A DNA stretch of 40,111 bases from Faecalicatena contorta (GTDB taxonomy: Bacteria; Bacillota; Clostridia; Lachnospirales; Lachnospiraceae): positions 1 to 40,111 of the forward strand of contig NZ_JAFBIZ010000016.1 in the NCBI RefSeq assembly GCF_021531995.1, written 5' to 3'. Under the pieces are notes generated by a model, which was not told the DNA's origin, did no database searches, and saw only the letters and a list, made by a program, of their open reading frames with translations. The translations under genes were made by a program, and so were the position numbers. Every line of letters starts with the position of its first letter. The stretch's first letter is position 1. Positions 27,357 to 35,238 of this stretch are shown here, piece after piece.

Positions 27357-27776
27357 ATGCGCAGCGAAGAAAATGATTACAGGGATATTATTCATCAGAT
27401 CCATCATATATCGGATAGGCATCCGCAGATGCAGGTGGCTGCAAGAGCGGCACAGTTTGCACCGTTTCAGGCTTTGACAGGATATGGGGATGCAATACGG
27501 GAGACGGCCAGAGAGACGGCCAGCCGTGTAGATCTGGATGAATATGAAAAAGAACGGATTAATCAGAAGCTTTTACGGTTAAAAGGATGGATTCGGGAGC
27601 ACCCGGCAATTACAGTGACTTATTTTGTGCCGGATCAGAAAAAAGACGGAGGTGTGTATGTACGTGTTACAGGAAGAGTACAGAGGATGAAAGAATATGA
27701 ACATATTCTTGTGATGGAAGATGGTACCCGGATAACAATCGAGGAGATCCTGGAGATAGAGATGGGTGACGCCTGA
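27357..27776 (+). CDS. YolD-like protein
   Basis: A 139-residue YolD-like protein. The diagnostic segment RAAQFAPFQALTGYGDAI is followed by a helix and then a beta-rich C-terminal half (VTYFVPD, VRVTGRVQRM). Members commonly sit next to Y-family polymerases and are thought to modulate them, though the mechanism is not established. AGGAG and AAAGGAT lie before ATG 27357. A weak GACGC/GCGTC hairpin (27768-27786) spans its stop codon before the convergent gene. Confidence 0.88.
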   Translation: MRSEENDYRDIIHQIHHISDRHPQMQVAARAAQFAPFQALTGYGDAIRETARETASRVDLDEYEKERINQKLLRLKGWIREHPAITVTYFVPDQKKDGGVYVRVTGRVQRMKEYEHILVMEDGTRITIEEILEIEMGDA

Positions 27777-27792
27777 ATGCAGCGTCTTTCTG

Positions 27793-28098
27793 TTATCCTT
27801 TTTTCATTCGGATCCCCTCGGTTTCGAAATAGCTGAGCCAGGGATATTCCATGTAATTTACATGGATCTGACCGCATACCTCTATCCCTTCCGGCTTGTA
27901 ATATACCTTTCCGAGGATGCTGTTATCGAAGATATACCCCTGTTCTGTTAATTCCTGTTGACTTTTATTAGTAAAATCTACTAATATCTCCAGACGAGGA
28001 GGGGCGCATCAGCTGGATATTTCTTCAATATTGAGTACAATATCTTTAAAATTCAGACGCTTCATATAGTCAATCGCTTTGTCGTTTAACTCAACCAT
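27793..28098 (-). CDS. probable selenoprotein with in-frame TGA (CC/Se-motif type)
   Basis: A minus-strand frame of 102 codons from ATG 28098 to TAA 27793 has a single in-frame TGA at codon 30 (28009-28011), directly followed by a Cys codon. Read as selenocysteine (U), the local sequence is EISS-U-CAPPRLEILVDF, and the frame stays protein-like to the end (GYIFDNSILGKVYYKPEG, NYMEYPWLSYF). I recall a small NCBI family named CC/Se motif (seleno)protein with a Cys-Cys or Sec-Cys pair before a hydrophobic strand; membership is inferred. AAGGGG lies 10 bases before the start. A hairpin at a SECIS-like distance follows the TGA. It is divergent from mobA-mobB. The alternative is a nonsense-mutated pseudogene. 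Confidence 0.72.
27966..27986 (-). promoter_or_regulatory. candidate bacterial SECIS hairpin
   Basis: On the minus strand TATTAGTA and TACTAATA form an 8-base stem around the loop GATTT. The loop starts 30 bases after the in-frame TGA and its first base is G. Both points meet the usual bacterial SECIS criteria as I recall them (loop 16-37 bases from UGA, G in the first two loop bases). Confidence 0.5.
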
Positions 28099-28187
28099 AG
28101 TCTGTATTCCCCTTTCTGGTATCTATCATGGCACAGAGGAGGCGAAAAAACAAGGTTTTTTGAAATGGGCTGCTTTTATTTGTCTGG

Positions 28188-28216
28188 TTGACCTGTCTGA
28201 CAAAAAGCGATAAAAT
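28188..28216 (+). promoter_or_regulatory. mobA-mobB promoter
   Basis: TTGACC (28188-28193), 17 bases, then TAAAAT (28211-28216). The -35 lies within an inverted repeat TTTGTC (28179-28184) / GACAAA (28199-28204), a possible operator. Confidence 0.6.
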
Positions 28217-28238
28217 GGGTTACAGTTTGAGGTGTATT

Positions 28239-28805
28239 ATGGACGGATTAATATTGGCGGGCGGAAAGAGCACGCGTATGGGAGGAAAGCATAAAGGTTT
28301 TCTTCAGATGGAAGAGGAGACTTTTATGGATCGATTAACAAGAGAAATGAAGCCGCAGGCAGATCGACTGTGGATTTCGTATGGAAGGGATATCCATGCG
28401 AATTATGAGGAGTGTCGGGTGGTTATGGATGAATATCCGGGATGTGGTCCCATTGCCGGGATCCATGCGGGACTTTGTGCTTGTGAATCGGAGCTTTTGA
28501 TGGTGGCAGCGTGCGATATGCCGTTTTTAAAATCGGAATTGTATGTGCTGCTTGAAAAACATATAGCGGACCATGATGGAGCAGTGCCGCTGTGTAAAGG
28601 CAGAATACACCCACTGGCGGCAATCTACAGAAAACGTATCCTGACAGTTCTGGAAGAGCAGCTTGAGTCAGGAAACTATCGGTTGAGAGATGCGCTTGCA
28701 AAAATGGATATCGTGTATGTAGACGTATCCGGAAAGCCGGAGTATGAACAGATGATTCGAAATATCAATACAATAGAAGAATATCGGAAAATACGAATCC
28801 GGTGA
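28239..28805 (+). CDS. mobA: molybdenum cofactor guanylyltransferase-like protein
   Basis: MobA joins GMP to molybdopterin to form the dinucleotide cofactor used by oxidoreductases. The 188-residue protein has the nucleotide-binding signature LAGGKSTRMGGKHKGF at the N-terminus and the Asp motif AACDMPFL. ATG 28239 is chosen because GAGGTG lies before it and the protein then starts at the family's usual place. Relatives that use CTP or serve other Mo enzymes look alike, so GTP specificity is inferred. Its stop lies 14 bases before mobB. Confidence 0.88.
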   Translation: MDGLILAGGKSTRMGGKHKGFLQMEEETFMDRLTREMKPQADRLWISYGRDIHANYEECRVVMDEYPGCGPIAGIHAGLCACESELLMVAACDMPFLKSELYVLLEKHIADHDGAVPLCKGRIHPLAAIYRKRILTVLEEQLESGNYRLRDALAKMDIVYVDVSGKPEYEQMIRNINTIEEYRKIRIR

Positions 28806-28819
28806 AATCAGGAGAAGAG

Positions 28820-29338
28820 ATGGAAATAGAAAGAAAAAAACAGATGATTGCTGCGGTATGTGGTGTAAAAAATTCCGGAAAAACGACACTTCTTACCGGG
28901 CTGGTAAAAAATCTTACAGCCAGAGGTCTGAAAACGGCGGTGATCAAGCATGATGGTCATGATTTTGAATGTGATATAAAAGGTACGGACAGTTTCCAAA
29001 TGAAAGAAGCAGGGGCATACGGAACGGCTGTGTTTTCTGCACATCGGATTTTTGTGCATAAAACAGGAACCGGGGAAAAGCTGAAAGAGCTGATTCGTAT
29101 GTTTCCGGAGGCAGATGTGATTCTGATTGAGGGAATGAAAGAAAGCGAGCACTCCAAGATTGAAGTGATCAGAAAAGAAATATCAAAAATGCCGGTATCG
29201 AATCCAAAGGGGCGTTTTCTGATCGTGACGGACTGGGAAAGTGAGATATATGATGAACCGGTAATGAGATTTGATCAGATAGAAGAGATTGCAGACCGAT
29301 TGTTAGATCAATTACAGAATAGAAAAAAGAATTATTAG
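28820..29338 (+). CDS. mobB: molybdopterin-guanine dinucleotide biosynthesis protein MobB
   Basis: A 172-residue P-loop GTPase that assists MobA in cofactor dinucleotide formation. The Walker A motif is GVKNSGKTTLL, followed by AVIKHDGHDFECDIKGTDS, typical of MobB, and ILIEGMKES. AGGAG lies 5 bases before ATG 28820; an in-frame GTG at 28802 overlaps the mobA stop but has no site. No Mo-enzyme or moa/moe gene lies in the window. Confidence 0.9.
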   Translation: MEIERKKQMIAAVCGVKNSGKTTLLTGLVKNLTARGLKTAVIKHDGHDFECDIKGTDSFQMKEAGAYGTAVFSAHRIFVHKTGTGEKLKELIRMFPEADVILIEGMKESEHSKIEVIRKEISKMPVSNPKGRFLIVTDWESEIYDEPVMRFDQIEEIADRLLDQLQNRKKNY

Positions 29339-29413
29339 AATTGGATAAAAAATAGAATGCAAAATTGTGTTATATTACGAATATTTAATTTTGTTAAATT
29401 TCCTCTTTTATTT

Positions 29414-29442
29414 TTGATGATTATGGGGTATCATAGTATATG
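29414..29442 (+). promoter_or_regulatory. nrdD promoter
   Basis: TTGATG (29414-29419), 17 bases, then TATATG (29437-29442). The first NrdR box starts at the last base of the -10. The stretch 29339-29413 is AT-rich with no gene seen. Confidence 0.5.
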
Positions 29443-29489
29443 CACTAGATGTTGTGCGGAACTGATCGGTTGGAAACAATATTTGGTGG
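29442..29489. promoter_or_regulatory. pair of NrdR boxes
   Basis: GCACTAGATGTTGTGC (29442-29457) read on the minus strand matches the NrdR consensus ACACWATATCTWGTGT at 13 of 16 positions. AAACAATATTTGGTGG (29474-29489) matches on the plus strand at 12 of 16. The starts are 32 bases apart, the three-turn spacing usual for NrdR pairs. Confidence 0.7.
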
Positions 29490-29543
29490 TGTGAAAGGAA
29501 GAGCACCTATGATATTGTCAGCAGATATAAGTGAGGGACAGAT

Positions 29544-31733
29544 ATGAATATTGAGGTAAAAACGAATGTAATTAAGAGAAATGGCGAGGAAGTAAAGTTT
29601 GATCTGAATAAGATTATCAATGCAATCAAAGCCGCAAACGGTGAAGTGGATAAGCTTTATCAGATGAATGAATATCAGATCATGGCGGTTGCGGAGAATG
29701 TTGCACAGCAGATTCAGAGATCCACCCATGCAGTGAATGTGGAGGATATCCAGGATATGGTCGAGACCGGAATTATGGAGATGAGAGGCTATGAGGTCGC
29801 ACAGAAGTATGTACGTTATCGTTATAAACGTGAGCTGACCCGTAAGTCCAATACAACAGATAACGGGATCCTCTCTCTTCTGGAGCATATGAACGAAGAA
29901 GTGAATCAGGAAAATTCCAATAAAAATCCGGTCATCAATTCTACACAGCGGGATTACATGGCAGGTGAAGTGAGCAAAGACCTTTCCAGACGTGTGCTGC
30001 TCCCGGAGGAGATTGTACGTGCACACGAGGCAGGAATCATTCATTTTCATGATTCCGATTATTTTGCGCAGAAGGAGCACAACTGTGATCTGATCAATCT
30101 GGAGGATATGCTTCAGAACGGTACTGTGATCAGTGAGACTATGATCGAAAAACCACACAGCTTTTTTACAGCATGTAATGTAACGACACAGATCGTTGCT
30201 CAGGTCGCAAGTAACCAGTATGGTGGACAGTCTTTTACACTGGCACATCTCGCGCCGTTTGTTGATATCAGCCGTCAGAAGATCCGTAAAAATGTGATTA
30301 TTGAACGCGAAGAATGCGGTGAGAATCTGGATGAGAATATCATTAACAAAGTGACAGAGCGCAGATTGAAGGATGAGATTAAGAGCGGAATCCAGACGAT
30401 ACAGTATCAGCTGATCACATTGATGACCTGTAATGGACAGGCACCGTTTGTAACGATGTTTATGTATCTGGATGAAGTACCGGAAGGAAGAACCCGCGAT
30501 GATCTTGCAATGATCATTGAGGAAGTGATGCTTCAGAGAATGCAGGGCGTTAAGAATGAAAAAGGTGTATGGATTACACCGGCATTCCCGAAACTGATCT
30601 ATGTTCTGGATGAGGATAATATTACAGAGGATTCCAAGTACTGGTATCTGACAGAGCTTGCGGCAAAATGTACTGCAAAGCGTATGGTTCCGGATTACAT
30701 ATCTGCAAAGATCATGAAGGAACTGAAGCAGGGGGAAGTATATCCCTGTATGGGATGTCGTTCTTTCCTGACGGTAGAAGATACGCAGATGGATCCGAAC
30801 GGAGGTCATAAGTTCTACGGAAGATTCAATCAGGGAGTTGTTACGATCAATCTGGTGGATGTGGCGTGCTCCGCGGAAGGAGATATGGAGAAGTTCTGGG
30901 AGATTTTGGATGAGCGTCTGGAGCTGTGTCACCGCGCACTTCGCTGCAGACATGAGCGTCTGCTTGGAACAGTATCTGATGTGGCACCGATTTTGTGGCA
31001 GAATGGTGCATTGGCAAGGCTGAAAAAGGGTGAGAAGATAGATCGCCTTTTATACAATGGGTATTCTACGATTTCGCTGGGCTATGCAGGACTCTATGAG
31101 ATGTGTGTACGTATGCTTGGAAAATCTCATACAGATCCGGAAGCGAAACCATTTGCAATGCAGGTAATGCAGAGACTGAATGACAAGTGTAAAGAATGGA
31201 GAGAAGCCGAGAACATCAGTTATTCTGTATACGGAACCCCGATGGAATCTACGACATATAAATTTGCAAAGTGTCTGCAGAAGAGATTTGGAATCATTCC
31301 GGGTGTAACGGATAAAAATTATATTACCAACAGCTATCATGTACATGTGGCAGAACAGATTGATGCATTTAAGAAGCTGAAGTTTGAGGCCGACTTCCAG
31401 AAGCTGTCTCCGGGAGGCGCGATCAGCTATATTGAAGTGCCGAATATGCAGAATAACATACCGGCAGTATTGTCTGTAATGCAGTATATTTATAATAATA
31501 TTATGTATGCAGAACTGAATACGAAGAGCGATTACTGTGAATGCTGCGGTTATGACGGAGAGATCCTGATTAAAGAGGATGAATCCGGAAAACTGATCTG
31601 GGAATGCCCGAACTGTGGTAACCAGAATCAGGACAAGATGTTCGTTGCCCGCAGGACCTGTGGATATATTGGAACACAATTCTGGAATCAGGGACGTACG
31701 CAGGAGATCAAGGAGAGAGTGTTGCATCTGTAA
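29544..31733 (+). CDS. nrdD: anaerobic ribonucleoside-triphosphate reductase
   Basis: The class III, glycyl-radical enzyme that reduces NTPs to dNTPs without oxygen. The 729-residue protein has an N-terminal ATP-cone (residues about 3-95, KRNGEEVKFDLNKI) for allosteric control, a 10-strand barrel with active-site Cys in the middle, a C-terminal zinc site (YCECCGYDG and CPNCGN), and the radical Gly in RRTCGYIGTQFW. GAGGGA lies before ATG 29544. It is activated by NrdG, encoded 1.5 kb on, after a cysteine-desulfidase-type gene. The two NrdR boxes mark dNTP-responsive repression. Confidence 0.98.
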   Translation: MNIEVKTNVIKRNGEEVKFDLNKIINAIKAANGEVDKLYQMNEYQIMAVAENVAQQIQRSTHAVNVEDIQDMVETGIMEMRGYEVAQKYVRYRYKRELTRKSNTTDNGILSLLEHMNEEVNQENSNKNPVINSTQRDYMAGEVSKDLSRRVLLPEEIVRAHEAGIIHFHDSDYFAQKEHNCDLINLEDMLQNGTVISETMIEKPHSFFTACNVTTQIVAQVASNQYGGQSFTLAHLAPFVDISRQKIRKNVIIEREECGENLDENIINKVTERRLKDEIKSGIQTIQYQLITLMTCNGQAPFVTMFMYLDEVPEGRTRDDLAMIIEEVMLQRMQGVKNEKGVWITPAFPKLIYVLDEDNITEDSKYWYLTELAAKCTAKRMVPDYISAKIMKELKQGEVYPCMGCRSFLTVEDTQMDPNGGHKFYGRFNQGVVTINLVDVACSAEGDMEKFWEILDERLELCHRALRCRHERLLGTVSDVAPILWQNGALARLKKGEKIDRLLYNGYSTISLGYAGLYEMCVRMLGKSHTDPEAKPFAMQVMQRLNDKCKEWREAENISYSVYGTPMESTTYKFAKCLQKRFGIIPGVTDKNYITNSYHVHVAEQIDAFKKLKFEADFQKLSPGGAISYIEVPNMQNNIPAVLSVMQYIYNNIMYAELNTKSDYCECCGYDGEILIKEDESGKLIWECPNCGNQNQDKMFVARRTCGYIGTQFWNQGRTQEIKERVLHL

Positions 31734-31769
31734 AGCTGAAGCATAAAGGGATATAGAAACTTATATAGA

Positions 31770-31804
31770 AAGAGCTCATGCCATTGTTTATGGGATGGGC
31801 TCTT
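31770..31804 (+). terminator. hairpin after nrdD, probable terminator
   Basis: A 15-base stem (31770-31784 with 31790-31804) with one mismatch and one G-T pair closes a 5-base loop. The T-tract is short, so termination may be partial. Confidence 0.55.
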
Positions 31805-31826
31805 GTCGCATAAGAAAAAGTAACCC

Positions 31827-31855
31827 TTCCCCGTATCATGATTTCCAGTTATAAT
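31827..31855 (+). promoter_or_regulatory. promoter before the cysteine-desulfidase-type gene
   Basis: A perfect TATAAT (31850-31855) stands 17 bases after a weak TTCCCC (31827-31832). Confidence 0.45.
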
Positions 31856-31928
31856 AAAAGCAGATAAGAATGAATCACAGTCAGAGTGAATGAATTTCTT
31901 GTAATAATCTATGTCAAGGAGGATCAAA

Positions 31929-33209
31929 ATGAATCGAACGGATGAAAAATATCAGGCATATGTTCAGATATTGAAGGAGGAGCTGATTCCGGCAATGGGG
32001 TGCACGGAACCAATTGCGCTGGCTTATGCGGCAGCAAAGGCGAGAGAAGTATTAGGGGAAATACCGGATCGTATGTGGATAGGTGCCAGTGGAAGTATTA
32101 TAAAAAATGTAAAAAGTGTGATTGTGCCTAATACGAATCATCTGAAAGGGATACCGGCAGCAGCGGCAGCAGGAATTGTTGCAGGGGAGGCCGAAAAGGA
32201 GCTGGAAGTCATTTCTGAAGTAAGCGAAGAAAAAAGAAATCAGATTGCAGAGTTTTTGGGACAGACAGAGATTACAGTAGACTTTATCGACAACGGGATC
32301 GTATTTGATATTATAATAGAAGTGTATAAGGGAGCTTCCAGTGCGAAGGTGCGAATTGCTAATTATCATACGAATATTGTGCGCATCGAGAAGAATGGGG
32401 AAATCGTTCTCGATATTCCGGTAGAGGGAGAGTCTGAAGAAGGACTGACAGACAGAAGTCTTCTGGATGTAGAGACAATCTGGGATTTTATTAATACAGT
32501 AGATATAGAGGATATCCGGGAAGTCCTGAGCAGACAGATAGAGTATAATACGGCGATTGCAGAGGAAGGTCTGCGTGGGGATTACGGTGCGAATATCGGA
32601 AGTGTGCTCCTGTCTATGTACGGTGATGATGTAAGAAACCGGGCGAAGGCACGTGCGGCGGCAGGGTCTGATGCAAGGATGAACGGGTGCGAGCTTCCGG
32701 TCATTATCAATGCCGGAAGTGGCAATCAGGGAATGACCTGTTCTCTTCCGGTTCTGGAATATGCAAAAGAGTTGAATGCAGGAGAGGAAAAAACTTATCG
32801 TGCACTGGCACTTTCGAATCTGATTGCGATTCATCAGAAGACGGGAATTGGCAGACTGTCGGCATATTGTGGTGCAGTAAGTGCCGGAGCGGCGGCAGGA
32901 GCCGGAATTGCGTATCTGTGTGGAGGAGGCTATGAAGAGGTAATTCATACAGTGGTCAATGCTCTGGCAATCGTATCCGGTATGGTGTGTGATGGAGCGA
33001 AGGCATCCTGTGCAGCCAAGATTGCTGCATCGGTGGATGCGGGCATCCTGGGATATCACATGTTTCTTCAGGGACAGCAGTTCTATGCAGGAGACGGTAT
33101 CGTGACCAAAGGGGTAGAGGCAACGATACATAATATCGGGCGTCTCGGAAAAGATGGCATGAAAGAAACGAATGCAGAGATTATCCGGATGATGATTGGA
33201 GAAAATTAG
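31929..33209 (+). CDS. L-cysteine desulfidase / serine dehydratase alpha family protein
   Basis: A 426-residue protein of the family that includes CyuA (YhaM) L-cysteine desulfidase and the alpha domain of Fe-S L-serine dehydratase. It would turn L-cysteine into pyruvate, sulfide and ammonia. Likely cluster cysteines are in AMGCTEPIA near the N-terminus and in CDGAKASCAAK near the C-terminus; NAGSGNQGM is also typical. AAGGAGG lies before ATG 31929; a start at 31911 would be upstream of the site. Its position between nrdD and nrdG is unusual; a separate promoter is seen. Confidence 0.88.
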   Translation: MNRTDEKYQAYVQILKEELIPAMGCTEPIALAYAAAKAREVLGEIPDRMWIGASGSIIKNVKSVIVPNTNHLKGIPAAAAAGIVAGEAEKELEVISEVSEEKRNQIAEFLGQTEITVDFIDNGIVFDIIIEVYKGASSAKVRIANYHTNIVRIEKNGEIVLDIPVEGESEEGLTDRSLLDVETIWDFINTVDIEDIREVLSRQIEYNTAIAEEGLRGDYGANIGSVLLSMYGDDVRNRAKARAAAGSDARMNGCELPVIINAGSGNQGMTCSLPVLEYAKELNAGEEKTYRALALSNLIAIHQKTGIGRLSAYCGAVSAGAAAGAGIAYLCGGGYEEVIHTVVNALAIVSGMVCDGAKASCAAKIAASVDAGILGYHMFLQGQQFYAGDGIVTKGVEATIHNIGRLGKDGMKETNAEIIRMMIGEN

Positions 33210-33269
33210 TCTGTGTGACAAATGGTGACGGATAATGACAGGTTACAGAAATTGAAAAGGAGGGAGTCT

Positions 33270-33758
33270 ATGCATTACGGAAATATAAAAGAATGTGATA
33301 TTGCGGACGGACCGGGCGTACGTGTCAGTCTGTTTGTATCCGGATGCCGGCACCACTGTAAGGGATGCTTTAATTCGGAGACATGGGATTTTCAGTATGG
33401 TAACCCATATACAAAAGAAACGGAAGAAGAGATCATCCGTCTGCTGAAACCAGATTTTATACAGGGATTTACGCTTCTGGGAGGAGAACCTTTTGAGCCG
33501 GAGAATCAGGTGGAACTGGTGAAGCTATTAAAACGGATCCGTGAAACATATCCGAAGAAAGACATCTGGTGCTATAGTGGATATCTGTATGATGTAGATA
33601 TGATTCCGGGAGGAAAGGTCTATACAGAAGTAACGGAAGAAATGCTCTCTTATATTGATGTTTTGGTAGATGGTAAATTTGTAGAAGAACTAAAGGATAT
33701 AACGCTGGTGTTCCGCGGAAGCAGCAATCAGAGAATTCTTCATTTAAAAGAAAAATAG
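33270..33758 (+). CDS. nrdG: anaerobic ribonucleotide reductase activating protein
   Basis: A 162-residue radical SAM enzyme that uses its [4Fe-4S] cluster and SAM to install the glycyl radical on NrdD. The cluster motif is SGCRHHCKGCFN; the SAM region is TLLGGEPFEPEN. The length is normal. ATG 33270 is chosen for the AGGAGGGAG just before it; the longer frame from 33222 is not needed. It may be cotranscribed with the desulfidase-type gene, 60 bases upstream, and ends at a strong terminator. Confidence 0.95.
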   Translation: MHYGNIKECDIADGPGVRVSLFVSGCRHHCKGCFNSETWDFQYGNPYTKETEEEIIRLLKPDFIQGFTLLGGEPFEPENQVELVKLLKRIRETYPKKDIWCYSGYLYDVDMIPGGKVYTEVTEEMLSYIDVLVDGKFVEELKDITLVFRGSSNQRILHLKEK

Positions 33759-33776
33759 AGAATAAAGGAAAGAAAG

Positions 33777-33807
33777 ATCTGGCAGGAAGTTAATCTTCCT
33801 GCCAGAT
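33777..33807 (+). terminator. terminator after nrdG, overlapping the XRE gene end
   Basis: ATCTGGCAGGAAG (33777-33789) pairs perfectly with CTTCCTGCCAGAT (33795-33807) around TTAAT, followed by TCTTAG. The right arm also encodes the last residues of the convergent XRE gene and the loop holds its stop codon. Confidence 0.72.
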
Positions 33808-34131
33808 TCTTAGTGTTTTAATGATTTTTTCTTTCTCTTCTACAGAGAATCTGCGAAAAATGCTGAGGAGTTCATCATTCTGCTGCTGTTCTTTTTCGCT
33901 CAGAGGAGGAAGATCTCTGCCGGCGTCCAGAATCGTATCAACAGACACATTACAAAGCTTAGAGTAATAAAGCAGAACTCTAAGATTCAGCTTTGCGCGG
34001 TTATTTTCCACGTTGCTGACGAATGGAACAGTACATTCAAGATCTCTGGCAACCTGCTCCTGGGTGATGCCTCTCTCATTTCTTAGCTGTTTCATTTTTA
34101 ATCCTACTTTTGAGAAATCAATTTCGCTCAT
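33790..34131 (-). CDS. XRE family transcriptional regulator
   Basis: A 113-residue DNA-binding protein. Residues about 10-65 form a Cro/CI helix-turn-helix (MKQLRNERGITQEQVARDL, then VPFVSNVENNRAKLNL); the C-terminal 40 residues are helical. The target is unknown; autoregulation is common in this family, and the AT-rich region 34140-34200 upstream contains several short dyads. AAGGAG lies 7 bases before ATG 34131, so the longer open frame to 34155 is not preferred. Confidence 0.9.
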   Translation of the reverse strand: MSEIDFSKVGLKMKQLRNERGITQEQVARDLECTVPFVSNVENNRAKLNLRVLLYYSKLCNVSVDTILDAGRDLPPLSEKEQQQNDELLSIFRRFSVEEKEKIIKTLRIWQED

Positions 34132-34280
34132 GTCCAGACTCCTTGTATAAAACATTGATATATATAATATAAATCATGACTATATAATATTATAAAAAAG
34201 ACCAAGAATCAATATATGAATTCTAATATACTGCGTTAATATTCTGTCAAGTAAAAATATTCAACCAAATTAAAAAATAA

Positions 34281-34487
34281 AACTTTATAACAAAGGAAAG
34301 AAAAGCAACATGGCATATATGGCAGTATCGGGTCAATGAGATTGTAGAAGTCGTAAATGCAGTGCCCCAGGCAGATATTGACACCTTGGTGGAAGAATAT
34401 TATGATAAATATGAGATTCTTCCGGAAGGCAGAGATGAAAAAGAATTTCGTGAATATGTAGCTGTTCAAGCGGGAATTTTAGTGTGA
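34281..34487 (+). pseudogene. remnant of L-arabinose isomerase gene (araA)
   Basis: A frame open from 34281 to TGA 34485-34487 contains no start codon. Its last about 55 codons read WQYRVNEIVEVVNAVPQ, DIDTLVEEYYDKYEILPEG and [13 protein letters not shown] recognise this as an internal stretch (about residues 190-250) of clostridial L-arabinose isomerase, from memory of the family. Both ends of the gene (about 450 residues) are missing. The remnant touches the start region of araD, in the order expected for araA-araD. The rest of 34132-34300 is very AT-rich with no gene. Confidence 0.6.
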
Positions 34488-34504
34488 AGAAAGGGGCGGG
34501 AAAG

Positions 34505-35206
34505 ATGCTTGAAAAATTAAAACAGGAAGTATATGAAGCCAATATGCTTCTCCCGAAATATGGTCTGGTGACATTTACCTGGGGAAATGTAAGCGGGATT
34601 GACCGGGAATCCGGATTATTCGTCATCAAGCCAAGCGGAGTGGAATATGACAAATTGAAACCGGAAGATATGGTAGTTGTGGATCTGAATGGAAAGAGAG
34701 TGGAAGGTGATTATAATCCGTCTTCTGATACAGAAACCCATGTGGTACTTTACAATAGATTCCCGGACATCGGAGGGATTGTACATACACATTCTTCGTG
34801 GGCGACCAGCTGGGCGCAGGCGGGAAGAGGAATTCCGTGCTATGGTACGACGCATGCAGATTATCTGTATGGAGAGGTTCCATGTGTACGAAATCTTACA
34901 AGAGAAGAGATAGAAGAAGCATACGAGAAGAATACAGGTATTCTGATCGCAGACGAATTTGAACAGAAGGGGCTGGATTATATTGCAACTCCGGCAGTGC
35001 TTTGTAAGAATCATGGCCCGTTTACGTGGGGAAAAGATGCCCATGAGGCAGTGCATAATGCGGTCGTACTGGAAGAAGTTGCGAAGATGGCAGCGCGCTG
35101 TGAGATGATCAATCCACAGAACCAGCCGGCGCCGCAGGAACTGCAGGATAAGCATTATTATAGAAAACATGGCGCGAATGCCTATTATGGACAGCCAGGT
35201 AAATAA
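34505..35206 (+). CDS. araD: L-ribulose-5-phosphate 4-epimerase
   Basis: AraD converts L-ribulose-5-phosphate to D-xylulose-5-phosphate, the last step of arabinose entry into the pentose phosphate pathway. The 233-residue class II aldolase fold has [18 protein letters not shown], the zinc histidines in [15 protein letters not shown] and the late NHGPFTWG. The start at 34505 is chosen for the family's usual N-terminus; a GGGAAAG precedes it. An in-frame GTG at 34484 overlaps the araA remnant. It is followed 32 bases on by an FGGY kinase. Confidence 0.95.
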   Translation: MLEKLKQEVYEANMLLPKYGLVTFTWGNVSGIDRESGLFVIKPSGVEYDKLKPEDMVVVDLNGKRVEGDYNPSSDTETHVVLYNRFPDIGGIVHTHSSWATSWAQAGRGIPCYGTTHADYLYGEVPCVRNLTREEIEEAYEKNTGILIADEFEQKGLDYIATPAVLCKNHGPFTWGKDAHEAVHNAVVLEEVAKMAARCEMINPQNQPAPQELQDKHYYRKHGANAYYGQPGK

Positions 35207-35238
35207 TTCATATCGGAGATAACAGGAGGAAAGCAGAT

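Noticed and set aside
27766-27951. Plus-strand 61-codon ORF after the YolD gene
   Set aside because: It overlaps the selenoprotein-like gene on the other strand, lacks a ribosome site and has no protein-like pattern.
29445-30953. 502-residue ORF antisense to nrdD
   Set aside because: It lies wholly opposite a confident gene, has no ribosome site and shows His/Cys/Ile-rich shadow composition.
32052-33221. 389-residue ORF antisense to the desulfidase-type gene
   Set aside because: Shadow frame of a confident gene with no initiation signals.
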